DNA of 64,000 nucleotides from TH-plancto1 sp031431195 (GTDB taxonomy: Bacteria; Planctomycetota; Planctomycetia; Planctomycetales; Planctomycetaceae), in the NCBI GenBank assembly GCA_031431195.1, contig JANPCU010000011.1, positions 4,318 to 68,317 on the forward strand. Reading direction: 5' to 3'. The position numbers and the translations under genes are program-made. Of the stretch, positions 18,783 through 28,444 are shown piece by piece (positions within the stretch are counted from its first letter, which is position 1; every line of letters begins with the position of its first letter). Below the pieces are notes generated by a model. That model did no database searches and was not told where the DNA came from. It saw only the letters and a program-made list of their open reading frames with translations.

Positions 18783-19155
18783 GTTCGAAGTCCAATCAGA
18801 GAAGGATAGGAAACGAATCTTCAGACGCCTCAAAAGAAACGTCCAATTCGTCCACCTTCTATAGTCCGTGGCAATGCCCAATGAATAACAACCTATTCAA
18901 CAGAATCCGAAAACTGCTTAGCACTGTCGAAACCTGCCTCGCCGAGTGGCATCGGTTGGTTCGCTTGGGAGACTACCGGTGAGCCTTGGCACAGAAGGCC
19001 ATTCACGGAAGACGACCTCCCAGCAAGAACCTCTTTCTATTGCGCCGCCCCGGTCGCCTACAGCGACAACCGGGGCCACCCCACGTGGTTGTGCAACTCA
19101 GACGTTCAAACCCCCATCGACTGGGCCACCTCGACGGAACGGAATCAATCCCGTT
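18783..19155. other. Intergenic region between malate dehydrogenase and fasciclin genes
   Basis: About 370 bases with no believable ORF. It holds a hairpin at 19047-19076 with 8-base arms GCCCCGGT / ACCGGGGC, placed about 80 bases after the malate dehydrogenase stop and possibly its terminator. The rest shows nothing I recognise. Confidence 0.5.
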
Positions 19156-20085
19156 CTACTTGCCGAGCACTTTATCAATCGTCTCGCGCAAGACTCCGGC
19201 GGACTTCTGCAGGGCGGCCTTCTCCTTCGGCCACATCTCGATCTCGATGTGCTGGATGGCTCCTTGGCGACCGATGATCGTGGGGACCGAGATGGCGACA
19301 TCGTGCAGACCGTAGGCTCCGTTTTGCACGGTCGAGACGGGCTGGATGCGGTGGCGGTCGAGGGCGATGTCGTGGATCACGTCGGCGATCGAGACGCCGA
19401 CCGCGAACCCCGCGCCACCCTTCTTCTTGATGACTTCCGCTCCCGACCCGCGTGTCCGCTTCTCGACTTCGGCCAGCAGAGCGGTCGTCACGCCCGGCCA
19501 CTTCTCGATCGGGACGCCCGCAATCTGGGCTGCGGACCAGATGGGGACCATGCTGTCGCCATGCTCGCCGAGGATGGTCACAGCGACCTGCGTCGGCGGC
19601 GCGCCAAACTGCTGAGCCAGCAGGCTCCGCAAGCGTGTCGTGTCGAGGACTGTGCCCAGGCCAATCACTTGCTGCGCGGGGAGGCCGAGTTCTTCAGCCG
19701 CGAGGTAGGTCAGCACGTCGACCGGATTCGAGACGACGAAGATGATCGCGTCCTGGCGAATGCCAACCTTCTTGAGATCGGCGAGGATCGACCGGAACAG
19801 CGTCACGTTGCGGTTGATTAGATCGAGCCGACTCTCATCCGGCTTGCGGCGGAGCCCAGCTGTGATGCAGATGACATCGGCGTCGGAACACTTTTCGGTG
19901 CCGCCGGAGGTGATCCGCTGGTCGTGGAGCAGGGCCGCTCCGTGTAGCAGATCGAGGGCCTGCCCTTCGGCCAGTTCCGGGTTCACGTCGACCAGGCAGA
20001 TGTCGCGAACGATGCCGCCCGCCTGGAGTGCGAACCCCGCACTAGAACCCACGAGACCGCCGCCGCCGATAATCGAGACCTTCAT
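19156..20085 (-). CDS. mdh: Malate dehydrogenase (LDH-like type)
   Basis: Oxidises malate to oxaloacetate with NAD in the TCA cycle. It has 309 residues from the ATG at 20085. The Rossmann motif SIIGGGGLVGSSAG is near residue 5, and the active-site His is in GEHGDSMVP. In the substrate loop the sequence TAGLRRKPDESRLDL carries Arg where lactate dehydrogenases have Gln, which points to malate as substrate. The adjacent Glu-Ser-Arg is more lactate-like, so the specificity call rests on one residue. The frame is open another 312 bases upstream without coding character. Confidence 0.9.
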   Translation of the reverse strand: MKVSIIGGGGLVGSSAGFALQAGGIVRDICLVDVNPELAEGQALDLLHGAALLHDQRITSGGTEKCSDADVICITAGLRRKPDESRLDLINRNVTLFRSILADLKKVGIRQDAIIFVVSNPVDVLTYLAAEELGLPAQQVIGLGTVLDTTRLRSLLAQQFGAPPTQVAVTILGEHGDSMVPIWSAAQIAGVPIEKWPGVTTALLAEVEKRTRGSGAEVIKKKGGAGFAVGVSIADVIHDIALDRHRIQPVSTVQNGAYGLHDVAISVPTIIGRQGAIQHIEIEMWPKEKAALQKSAGVLRETIDKVLGK

Positions 20086-20278
20086 TCGGACTGTTCCCTG
20101 GAAGCTGAGGTGTGCGAGTCGGTGCTGACCCGCTTGGAGGATTGCGGGATAACATAGCGAATCGGGAGAGAAAGACAGAGTGCGTTTGAGCTGGGGGAGA
20201 CTGGTGGCCTTGGCTGGCCACCGCTCGCACGGAGAGGCTGACTCCTCTTCGAAGTACAGCACCGTTCCGCTGATCGCG

Positions 20279-20986
20279 TCAACCCCGCAGTTCGATGGTA
20301 AACTTGGTCCCGCGTCCCGGTTCGCTTTCGCAGGCGATGGTCCCACCATGGGCCTCGATGATCTTACGAACCGTCGGTAAGCCGAGCCCGCTGCCATTGG
20401 ATTTTGTGGAAAAGAACGGCTCGAACGCCTTCTTGAGGGCGCGTTCGTCCATTCCTTTGCCAGTGTCGATCACGGAGAGCGTCACTCGGCCAGCGGTCGT
20501 CGAAGTCTGGATGTCGATCTGCCCGCCATCGGGCATGGCTTGTTGAGAATTGCGGACGAGATTGGCGAGCACCTGCCGGATCAGGTTCTCATCGACAGAG
20601 ACCGGTGGCAGATCGGGATCGAGGTGCGGTGAGAGATCGATGCCGCTGGCCTGGGCCTCGGGGCGATAGAAGTCGAGGAACTCTGTCACGATCCGGTTGA
20701 GCGAAGTCTCGGCCCGCTGCATTTCTCCGGCGCGAGCGAACTGGAGAAAGGCGTTGAGGATCCCCTCCAGATGCGTACACTCACGGCGCATCGTTTCGAG
20801 CTTCCGCCGCATCCGTCCCAAATTGGGATCGGTGGCTCCCTCCAGATCCTCGGCCAAGAGTTCGAGGTTCATCTGAATGGTCGAGAGCGGGTTGCGGACC
20901 TCGTGAGCCAGCCCCCCGGCCAGTGTCGCGATTTCCGCGTACTGGCGAAGCAGTCGATCCCGTTCCGCTGAGTCCCATTCCGTCAC
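20279..20986 (-). CDS. Soluble sensor-type histidine kinase (HisKA-HATPase_c)
   Basis: A 235-residue histidine kinase consisting only of the transmitter. The phospho-acceptor His28 lies in GGLAHEVRNPLSTIQMNLE, followed by the N box NLVRNSQQAM, G1 DTGKGMDE, F box FEPFFSTK and G2 GSGLGLPTVRKIIEAHGG. No transmembrane or PAS domain precedes the DHp helix, so sensing must come from a partner protein, as in NtrB-like kinases. No response regulator gene lies next to it. It sits 193 bases upstream of mdh on the same strand. Confidence 0.93.
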   Translation of the reverse strand: MTEWDSAERDRLLRQYAEIATLAGGLAHEVRNPLSTIQMNLELLAEDLEGATDPNLGRMRRKLETMRRECTHLEGILNAFLQFARAGEMQRAETSLNRIVTEFLDFYRPEAQASGIDLSPHLDPDLPPVSVDENLIRQVLANLVRNSQQAMPDGGQIDIQTSTTAGRVTLSVIDTGKGMDERALKKAFEPFFSTKSNGSGLGLPTVRKIIEAHGGTIACESEPGRGTKFTIELRG

Positions 20987-21412
20987 GCGAATCGCCTTCT
21001 TGAGCGGGCCCGGTCTTTCCCCTTGTGTTGGAGCGGATCATTGTTCCCGATGGACGGAGGACATGCCAGCGGAATCTGATCTCCGGTCAGGGTCGTGTGT
21101 GCTTCCGAAAAAAGGCAGACGTGGAAATTCGCCATGTAAGAGGCAATGCGATTGGATTTTGGAACTCAGCTCAAACGGCGGACTGAAACAAGAGAGAGAA
21201 ATCGGGAGTTGATAAGCCGCGGATGAACGCGGATGAACACAGATAAGAGCAGAGCAAATGCGAATCGCGGGCGATGTCCTCTTGCTGTCGATCCTCTTCA
21301 TCTGTGTTTATCTATGTTCATCTGTGGCTCACCCCTGAATCCTGAAGCACTGCGGGGAATAGTTGACGACTTTCTCGACACACACGACTAAGGCGGCGTT
21401 GCTTGAAGCCAC
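20987..21412. other. Intergenic region with inverted repeat
   Basis: Over 400 bases without a credible gene, upstream of the histidine kinase gene and downstream of the MMPL transporter gene. It contains the 'TCTGTGTTTATC' inverted-repeat element described at 21214-21330. Confidence 0.5.
21214..21330. repeat. 'ATGAACACAGATAA' inverted-repeat element, copy 1
   Basis: Left arm AGCCGCGGATGAACG...ATGAACACAGATAA (21214-21246), right arm TTCATCTGTGTTTATCT...TTCATCTGTGGCT (21297-21330), with about 50 bases of loop. The arms pair imperfectly. The same element recurs at 40377-40479, and a related fragment (ACACAGATTTACGCAGATT) occurs near 54940. Confidence 0.75.
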
Positions 21413-24304
21413 TCAGCCAGCCTGACGCTTGCGGCGGGTCCGGGCTTTCTCGATAGGCAGGTGGGGGTCCGGGATCACGGAATCAGAGCTGGCGGAATCA
21501 TCTTCGCGGCGGATCTGCAACTCCACCAGCTCAGGAACAGACGCTGGTTCGCTCTCCACGATGGCCGCAGCTGCGAGGGCGGCAAGACGCTGTTCCTCGC
21601 GCACTTGATCCTCGACACGTTTGCCCAGTGTGCCACGCATCATCACGGGCAGCATGACCACATCTCCCACGTATGCAGCAGCGATGAGAGCGGCCATGAG
21701 CCACCCGAACCGGCTGATCATGACCAGTTCGCAGGGATACAGCACGAGCATCGCCAGAGAGACACCCGCAGTGGTCTGGAGCATCGCCGGTCCGCAGTCG
21801 ACCATGCACTGCACGATCGCCTCATCCCGACTCAAGCCACGTTCGAGACCTTTGCGGAACCAGTTCATCAGATGCAGACACGAATCGACGGCGATTCCGA
21901 GCGCGACGGACGCAGTGATCATCATGCCGATATCAATCCGCGTTCCCGCCCAACACACAATTCCGAAGACAGCGGTAATGGGTAGCACGTTGGGGATCAT
22001 GCACAAGGCCCCCGAGATGACATCCCTCACCGCAAACATCATCACGGCAGCAATGGTCAGAAAGGCCACAGCGAAGCTCTGAATCAGGCTGTCCAGGAGA
22101 GCCTGTTGAGTCCGCATAAAGAGCGGGACCGTACCTGTCACGACATGACTGACACCGGCATGATTCTGGGTGACCTCGCGAACAACCTGATCAAAATCGA
22201 CAGTGAGAGTGGAGAAGTCCACATCGGCCAGGGCGGGCACTTGGGCGGTGATTCGCCAGAGTTCATCGCCCTCAGAATTCAACATGTGGTCGCCGGGCTG
22301 GAGTAAGTCCTCAGCCACGGGAGCGACCGCGATGAACGACCGAATGTCCGCCGAAGTGGAGGACCTGATTTGCTTCTCCGTCTCCGAGGACCGGCGGTTG
22401 TACATGATCTTTTCACGAGTTCCGGCGGTCGAGGCCGGAGCCTCACGAGTGGGCTGGAAGTCCGGCAGGCAGACAGCTCCGGTCACCAATGAATGTTGAC
22501 GAATGTCATCCGCAATCTGGCGGACGACCTCCACTCGCTCCAGGAATCGCAACGACTTCTGACTGTCGCGATCGAACTTGACCACGGTCTCTACCGACGA
22601 GATACCCGCCAGATTCTCTTCGATAAACCGGAAGTCGCGGATCAAGCGCGTGTCGTCCGCGAAGTTGCGAATGATGCGAGTCTCAGTCTCGAAGTAGATC
22701 AGTCCCGCCGTGGCCGCCAGGCAGATCACCCAAGAGGCCACATAGACGGGTCGCGAGTTTTTGATCAGGAGACGACTAAAGACCAGCCAGCGCCGGACAT
22801 CGCTCTCGGGCTGCTTGACCCCCTTCGTGGGAAACAGCTTCAGTAGGGCGGGCAGCACGACGAGGACCATGAACAGGCTGAGTGCCGATCCCAGGGACGA
22901 GTACAGACCAAAGTCGCGAACGGGAGCGAGTGAACTGGTCATTAATGACAGCAGGCCGAGAACGGTCGTGCAGACCGAGTTGAAACAGGGCATGAGTGCC
23001 ATTTTGGTGGCTCGGTCGACGGCACCGTCCGGGTTTTCCAGAGTGGCGTGGCTGATGTAGTTGGCGACATGGATCGCCCCCGAGAGTGCGACCACCATGA
23101 TGAACGTCGGCAGCACCACGAGTACCATGCTCATGGACGCACCCGTCATGGGGACCAGCGCGGTCGCGACAAACGCTCCATAATAGGATACGCCCAGGAC
23201 GAACAAGGCGAGCTTAATACTGCGTAGCGACACGATCGCCAAGAGCATTCCGACCAGAGCGGAGAGCAGCATCACCGAGCGCTCATGGAACTTCCACAAG
23301 GGAGCCGCTGGGTTCCAAGCAGCCCGATTGACTGAACTGTTCAGTTCGATGGTCGAGAGCGAACCTCCGCCGAGGACCAGCTCCTCTGCGGAGATGCCGA
23401 CCTGCGAAGCGGCCTGTTGAATCGCGGCGACAGTCGCTACGGGGTCGGCCTTGCCCGCTTCCGAAAGCGTTGCCGCAATCGTCACCGGAGAACCGGGGGC
23501 GAGGAAGCTGTCATCAACCAGCACGCGGCCTTGTGGCTCCTTGTCGGTGGCAATCCCACGCAGGTCTTGAGCAATCGTCATGACCTTGGCCACGCGCGAG
23601 TCTTTGACGGAGAAATCTTTCCAGGAGAGTTCGAAGTCAAAGGGGGGGATCACGAGCGGCTGGAGAGCGACGGCTTCAGATGCCTCAGCTGTCTCGGCAT
23701 CTGTGGACTCTGTGTCTTCGGTGTCCGACTCTTCCGCGTCCGCTGATTGTCCAGTGGTGACGAGGGGCTCAAACACTCCGACATCGAGTCCCAGCTCCCC
23801 GTGCAGTCGTTGTTGCAGTTGGGCGATCGTCCGGTCGCGCTGTTCGCGTCCCGCGTCTGTCAAGCGGACCTTAATCCGGCCCATGCCCAGGAGTGTCCCC
23901 TGCATCCGTGTGACAGCTTCATCTTGGGGAACTCCGTATCCCACCATCCGGGTCAAGACATCGCGAGTCGAGACCACGGAAGCCACATACGGAATCCCTC
24001 CCCGACGCAGTCCATCGGCATCGACATGACCGAGCAGTTTGGCGGATAGCTGCTCACAGCGGGGGTCATCGATGGTGCTGCCTTGCCAGGTGATAACGAT
24101 CCGGTCTTCCTCGGGAAAGTGGTCCCGATACCAGTGGAACACCGTCGCTTCCGCATCGTTTGCTGGCAGCCAGGACTCGACATTATTGTCGAGTTTGAGA
24201 TTCCGGATGCCCATCACCAGCACCGGCACGGCAAACGCCAGCAGGGCTGCCACCAGAATCGCTCGACCCATGCGGGTGCCGCGTGAAGGGGGAGTCGTCG
24301 TCAT
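21413..24304 (-). CDS. MMPL/RND-family transporter
   Basis: About 963 residues from the ATG at 24304 (an in-frame ATG at 24412 would add 36). The topology is classic for RND permeases: one helix near the N-terminus (RAILVAALLAFAVPVLVMGI), a large outer domain, five helices (ALVGMLLAIVSL onward), a short internal loop, another helix (PVYVASWVICLAATAGLIYF), a second outer domain and five more helices ending near the C-terminus. The motif GIAVDSCLHLMNWFRKGLE in the second half is typical. It resembles lipid or hopanoid exporters of the HpnN type. An acidic Asp/Glu/Thr/Ser insert lies near residue 190. The cargo is unknown. Confidence 0.9.
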   Translation of the reverse strand: MTTTPPSRGTRMGRAILVAALLAFAVPVLVMGIRNLKLDNNVESWLPANDAEATVFHWYRDHFPEEDRIVITWQGSTIDDPRCEQLSAKLLGHVDADGLRRGGIPYVASVVSTRDVLTRMVGYGVPQDEAVTRMQGTLLGMGRIKVRLTDAGREQRDRTIAQLQQRLHGELGLDVGVFEPLVTTGQSADAEESDTEDTESTDAETAEASEAVALQPLVIPPFDFELSWKDFSVKDSRVAKVMTIAQDLRGIATDKEPQGRVLVDDSFLAPGSPVTIAATLSEAGKADPVATVAAIQQAASQVGISAEELVLGGGSLSTIELNSSVNRAAWNPAAPLWKFHERSVMLLSALVGMLLAIVSLRSIKLALFVLGVSYYGAFVATALVPMTGASMSMVLVVLPTFIMVVALSGAIHVANYISHATLENPDGAVDRATKMALMPCFNSVCTTVLGLLSLMTSSLAPVRDFGLYSSLGSALSLFMVLVVLPALLKLFPTKGVKQPESDVRRWLVFSRLLIKNSRPVYVASWVICLAATAGLIYFETETRIIRNFADDTRLIRDFRFIEENLAGISSVETVVKFDRDSQKSLRFLERVEVVRQIADDIRQHSLVTGAVCLPDFQPTREAPASTAGTREKIMYNRRSSETEKQIRSSTSADIRSFIAVAPVAEDLLQPGDHMLNSEGDELWRITAQVPALADVDFSTLTVDFDQVVREVTQNHAGVSHVVTGTVPLFMRTQQALLDSLIQSFAVAFLTIAAVMMFAVRDVISGALCMIPNVLPITAVFGIVCWAGTRIDIGMMITASVALGIAVDSCLHLMNWFRKGLERGLSRDEAIVQCMVDCGPAMLQTTAGVSLAMLVLYPCELVMISRFGWLMAALIAAAYVGDVVMLPVMMRGTLGKRVEDQVREEQRLAALAAAAIVESEPASVPELVELQIRREDDSASSDSVIPDPHLPIEKARTRRKRQAG

Positions 24305-24794
24305 AGAGATGTACGCCGAGAGAAGCTTTGGACTGACGTGACAGGGGAGCCGGAGCCGAGACCGTGTCGCGGCGCACTCCCTCCCTGATGCGTTCTCTGG
24401 AGTCATCGTCATCTCGGTTCGATGCGAATGATCGATTGGAGTGATCTTCCGGGCGCAAATATCCGGTCGGGTTTGTAAGACCGGTCAGGTAAAGTGGGAG
24501 TAGGGAGTCGGAAGTCGGAAGTCGTAAGTCGGAGGAGGGGCTAGGAGACAGGGAGCATGCATCGCCGTGGATGATGTTCTGATGAACGCCCACACCGGCA
24601 GGCTCAGGTCGTCCCCACTCCCGATCAGGCGAGCCGGGTGGCGTCAGCCCCTGGACCGAACCGCCGCACACCGGAATCCGGGGGCCGACGCCACCCGGCT
24701 CGCCAGTTCGGCTTGCGACGAGAGCCACAGAATCCCCTTGGCCCTTACACCCATTTCATCAAGCCAGACTTGGAGCAGTTCCTCGATTCACTCG
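24305..24794. other. Intergenic region with repeats
   Basis: Nearly 500 bases without a convincing gene. It holds a short tandem run of AGTCGGA units around 24504-24535 and the inverted repeat at 24628-24704. Confidence 0.5.
24628..24704. repeat. GGCGAGCCGGGTGGCGTC inverted repeat
   Basis: Perfect 18-base arms (24628-24645 and 24687-24704) around a 41-base loop that itself contains ACCGGAATCCGGGG. It lies 90 bases downstream of the Sua5 gene end and could terminate transcription. From memory this core is common between genes in planctomycetes. Confidence 0.75.
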
Positions 24795-25769
24795 TCACTC
24801 GAGGTCGGCTCGATACGCCGCTCTGTGCAAGCGGTCGTTGATCGCTCGCCCGAGTCCCTCGTGCGGGAATTCTTCAGTCACAATCCCATCCAGATGCTGG
24901 GCATCCAGGCGACGCAGCGCGGCAAACAGTGCCGCAGCGGCGTGTGCCAGATGGCCACTCGGGGAGAGGATCTCGATGGCGGCATAGCGTTCCGGATGGG
25001 GGCAATGCCGAAACGCGAGGACTCCTTGTCGCCCGGCGGGAGGTTCATCCTCGAGGTTGCCGATGGAAACGGGTGTCACCGGAGCGTAGTGCTGCGGCAA
25101 GCTCCCGGGGGCCAGCTGGGCCTGCTTCGTTTTAGAGGAATTGGCCTCTGGGCAGACGACCGGTCCGATGACACTCTCGATCGCTTCGAGCGTGACTCCA
25201 CCGGGGCGGAGCAGCGTGGGAGGGCCAGACGTGGGAATCACCAGAACGGTCGATTCGACCCCAATCTCGCACGGGCCCCCATCGAGAATCCATTCGATGC
25301 GAGCCCCTAGCTGGTTGGCCACATGGGCCGCCGTGGTGGGACTGACACGACCGAAGAGGTTCGCGCTCGGCGCGGCCACGGGGAGGCCGACTTGGCGAAG
25401 TAGCTCGAGGGCAAGAGGATGACTCGGGATGCGAATCGCGACGGAGGACAGCCCCGATGTCACGAGGTCGGGGATGCACGCCGCTTTGGGCAGGACCATT
25501 GTCAGCGGGCCGGGCCAGAACTCGCGGGCCAGTCGCTCGGCCAGTGGCGGAAATTCGGTGACCAGTTCTCGTGCGGTAGCGAGATCGGGCACATGCACAA
25601 TCAACGGGTCAAAGGTCGGCCGCCCTTTCGCCTCGAAGATGCGGGCCACGGTCTCCGGCCACAGCGCGACGCCCCCCAGACCGTAAACGGTCTCCGTGGC
25701 AAAGGCCACCAACTCGCCCCCTTGCAGCGCCCCCGCTGCGATGGAAACATCTGAAATCACCCGTGCCAT
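24795..25769 (-). CDS. L-threonylcarbamoyladenylate synthase (Sua5/YwlC/YrdC)
   Basis: Makes the TC-AMP intermediate for the universal tRNA modification t6A37. It has 324 residues from the ATG at 25769, with GGAGG upstream. The YrdC domain shows GGELVAFATETVYGLG, KGRPTFDPLIVHV and VAAPSANLFGRVSPT; the C-terminal Sua5 domain is joined through a linker beginning PGSLPQHYAP. It is therefore the long Sua5-type enzyme rather than the short TsaC. The tRNA-modification partners TsaB/D/E are not in the window. Confidence 0.95.
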   Translation of the reverse strand: MARVISDVSIAAGALQGGELVAFATETVYGLGGVALWPETVARIFEAKGRPTFDPLIVHVPDLATARELVTEFPPLAERLAREFWPGPLTMVLPKAACIPDLVTSGLSSVAIRIPSHPLALELLRQVGLPVAAPSANLFGRVSPTTAAHVANQLGARIEWILDGGPCEIGVESTVLVIPTSGPPTLLRPGGVTLEAIESVIGPVVCPEANSSKTKQAQLAPGSLPQHYAPVTPVSIGNLEDEPPAGRQGVLAFRHCPHPERYAAIEILSPSGHLAHAAAALFAALRRLDAQHLDGIVTEEFPHEGLGRAINDRLHRAAYRADLE

Positions 25770-25886
25770 GCCGCTTGTGCCTCCATACCAATGAGAACAG
25801 GACGCGGCAGCCGAAGCCACTCGCGTCCTGTTCAGATGAGTCTATCGAACGATTCAACAGAAGTCTGGTCTGCCTGCTCGTTCCCC

Positions 25887-26756
25887 TCAGTTAATCGGCT
25901 GGAGGTTTAGGTTCTCTGCTTTTTCCAAAGGAGCCCCGGGAGCAACATCCACTGCGGGCGCGGGTGCTGGCTCAACGATAGGGGGCTCAGGTGCTGCCTG
26001 GGCTGGGGGCTGCGGTGCGACTTCCGGGGCCATATTCGGCTGTTCGGGAATCGGTTGGCTCTCGATGACCCGGTCCTGGATCACTTGCTCTCCCGATCCG
26101 GAGTGTGCTTGTCCCTGGCAATGGGGACAGCCACCAGCCACTTGACCACGGCAATGCTGACAGCTGTGGGCCTGTCCCTGGCAAAATTCGCGATGCCACT
26201 GGGAAGGAACCGGAGTCGGGGGAATCATCCCCTGACGAGCTTGCCAGCGGGGTGCTGCCTGGTAGTAGTAACCGAGTTGGGTGGTATCGGTCGGCATATA
26301 GACGGAGACCGGGCGAGGTCCACCGACTCCGGCAGCGCCTTGTTGTCCGGTCCAGGAATCGGGGTAGCCCTTCAAGTAAGCCACCTGCTGCGGGTGAGGA
26401 GTGTGCATTTTTCCGGGAGGGGCGTACCCATAGTCCGGTGAGTGCGTACACATCCCGCGGGGGTTAAACCAGTCGAGGAACTGATACACGTAACCATTAC
26501 GACGCATCCGGCCATAGCCACAGTAGCCCGATCCGCAATGAGAGCGGCATGGTCGTCCCGGCTGGCAACTCGGGCAACCGGAAACGGCATGGCCCGAGGA
26601 ATGGCTCCCGCCAGACATCGACTGTCCCGGGACTTGATCGCAGATGCGAACGATGCCCTCGGAGTCCTCAGCGAATGATTGTCCCGCCAGCGAGGCGAGA
26701 CCGGCCAAGGCACCCACAGCAATGAGGGCCAACTTCCACGGCATGGAACGCACCAT
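25887..26756 (-). CDS. Secreted Cys/His/Gln-rich protein with Pro-rich tail
   Basis: Starts at 26756 behind an AGGAAG site and encodes 289 residues. A signal peptide (KLALIAVGALAGLASLAGQS, cut near FAE) leads to a Cys/His-rich N-terminal part (CPSCQPGRPCRSHCGSGYCG), a Tyr/Gly middle, and a second set of CxxC units (CQHCRGQVAGGCPHCQGQ). The C-terminus is Ala/Pro-rich (APAPAVDVAPGAPL). I know no function; the CxxC repeats suggest metal binding or disulphide-linked assembly at the cell surface. First of three similar secreted genes in a row on this strand. Confidence 0.75.
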   Translation of the reverse strand: MVRSMPWKLALIAVGALAGLASLAGQSFAEDSEGIVRICDQVPGQSMSGGSHSSGHAVSGCPSCQPGRPCRSHCGSGYCGYGRMRRNGYVYQFLDWFNPRGMCTHSPDYGYAPPGKMHTPHPQQVAYLKGYPDSWTGQQGAAGVGGPRPVSVYMPTDTTQLGYYYQAAPRWQARQGMIPPTPVPSQWHREFCQGQAHSCQHCRGQVAGGCPHCQGQAHSGSGEQVIQDRVIESQPIPEQPNMAPEVAPQPPAQAAPEPPIVEPAPAPAVDVAPGAPLEKAENLNLQPIN

Positions 26757-26922
26757 GATTGCGACTTCCTGTCTGGGCTGGCGGGGGCCAGCGTCTGGGC
26801 GTGTCAGGGGTTCGGCCACCGTGCCTCACTCCCCAGGGAATTCTCAGTCACTCTGTCATCGGCGGTGACGCCTACTCACCCTTGATCGAATCCCGGTGCG
26901 GGAGTCCGTCACGAGCGAATTG

Positions 26923-27645
26923 CTACGGCTGTACCGGCATAGCCTGAACTTGGCTCTGGCCGTAAGCCTGAGCCTGTGACGGGCTCACCGGATGCGAGAT
27001 CGGTGTCAGACGACTGGATGGCATACCCCAGCCATAGTTGTACGTGTGATTGACGTTCGGAGCGATCGGGATGGCGACCGGTCCGGCGTAGCCTTGAGCG
27101 GCATAGACCTGACCATCACGACCATCGAAGTGCTCGGGATTGACGGGATAAACCATCGAGTAGAAGCCCAACGGAGGAGTTCCGTGGCCACAGTTTCCAC
27201 TGGGGATGAAGTAGCCGAACTTGCATCGAGCCCAACCCGCTTTCTCGCGACAGTCCGCCTGCAAGTTAGAGCGAAAGACGTGGGACTGCTGGTGCGAACG
27301 CATCCGGTAGGACATGCGCTGGCCATACATCCAGCTGCTAAAGGCTCCTCGGCAAGACCAGCCCCGGCTGCAATATTCGGGCTCGCAGTCATAGGCACCT
27401 GGGGGGGGGCAATTCTGCGACTCCACAGACTCGCTGTTCACTGGGTGAATGAGCGGCTGTGGCGATTGTCCACGAGCCACCTCGCCCGAGGACGAACTCC
27501 GGACGTGAACCACGCCCGTTGGATTCGCTTTCAGACGGATCACCGCCTCGGCTTCTTCCGCAGCAGCCACCGAGGTGAAGGCAGCTGTGACGAGCAACCC
27601 GGCATATGCCAGAGAGATGCTTCGCTGGAGTGAGAACTTGATCAT
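26923..27645 (-). CDS. Secreted Cys/Tyr-rich protein
   Basis: A 240-residue protein from the ATG at 27645 with AGGAAG upstream. Signal peptide SISLAYAGLLVTAAFTSVAA, then a middle part with eight or so Cys residues (CPPPGAYDCEPEYCSRGWSC, then DCREKAGWARCKFGYFIPSG) and a Gln/Pro/Ser tail (SPSQAQAYGQSQVQ). Composition and layout match its two neighbours, so the three probably contribute to one extracellular structure. No known enzyme motif. Confidence 0.75.
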   Translation of the reverse strand: MIKFSLQRSISLAYAGLLVTAAFTSVAAAEEAEAVIRLKANPTGVVHVRSSSSGEVARGQSPQPLIHPVNSESVESQNCPPPGAYDCEPEYCSRGWSCRGAFSSWMYGQRMSYRMRSHQQSHVFRSNLQADCREKAGWARCKFGYFIPSGNCGHGTPPLGFYSMVYPVNPEHFDGRDGQVYAAQGYAGPVAIPIAPNVNHTYNYGWGMPSSRLTPISHPVSPSQAQAYGQSQVQAMPVQP

Positions 27646-27910
27646 CTCAAACTTCCTGAGTCTCAAGACGAGGGCCACCCCTGGGATCCCGGACAGAACT
27701 CACTGTCAGGGATGGATTGGCCGGGTCTCCGCAGGCCGAAACTGGCAGCCGCCCGGATGCGGACATCCTCCGGGACAGGCAGCACCCACTCCCCACGGGA
27801 GTCGGCAGCAATGACGTGTGGGTCGGACTGGCGAGTTCCCCGTGCTCAGTGATCCGACGAACAGTGCCGACGGAATCACTCTTGACGGAGAGGACACGAG
27901 CCCCCTGGAA

Positions 27911-28444
27911 TCAGTAGGACTTGGGAGGAGAGAAGCCGGAGAACAGCCTGTGCTGCGAGTGGTATTTGACCCGCACTTCCGTACCCTGCAGCTTCCACTG
28001 CTCGTGCTGTCGCACCCCAAACGGTGTCAAGATCCAGCTTCCCTTGACCTTGTAGTAGAACGGGCCATACATCGAGTGGTACTTGTGAGGGTACAGCAAC
28101 TCGTGCGGGGCGAATGCCTGGTTGGTGATGATCGTACCACCGGTCCACTCCGGCACATTCTGAATCGGTGATGGATACAGCGAAGCGTTCAGCTGGGGAT
28201 ACCGCCCGACGTTCACACCGTGGGGGTTAAGAGCAGGTGTGCCCTGTGTCACCCCTTGGTAGGCAGTGGGCCCCACTTCATGGCCCACGGTCTGGATCGC
28301 ACCGACAGGGCGGGAGCGGTAGGTCGACATCGAGACTCGACCTTCCTCCGGGCTCAAGGTCGGTGGCGCGGCAACCGCCGTCTGGATCAGTGACACGGCA
28401 CATAGAATGGCCGCACTGGTCATCGTTAAAGGAATTCGAGACAT
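27911..28444 (-). CDS. Secreted protein with aromatic C-terminal domain
   Basis: A 177-residue protein from the ATG at 28444, with GGGAGGGGGG upstream. Signal peptide MTSAAILCAVSLIQTAVAAP; the C-terminal third is Tyr/Lys-rich and looks conserved (PHKYHSMYGPFYYKVKGSWI then LTPFGVRQHEQWKLQGTEVR). It is the most upstream of the three secreted genes, with 265 bases to the next. The function is unknown. Confidence 0.7.
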   Translation of the reverse strand: MSRIPLTMTSAAILCAVSLIQTAVAAPPTLSPEEGRVSMSTYRSRPVGAIQTVGHEVGPTAYQGVTQGTPALNPHGVNVGRYPQLNASLYPSPIQNVPEWTGGTIITNQAFAPHELLYPHKYHSMYGPFYYKVKGSWILTPFGVRQHEQWKLQGTEVRVKYHSQHRLFSGFSPPKSY

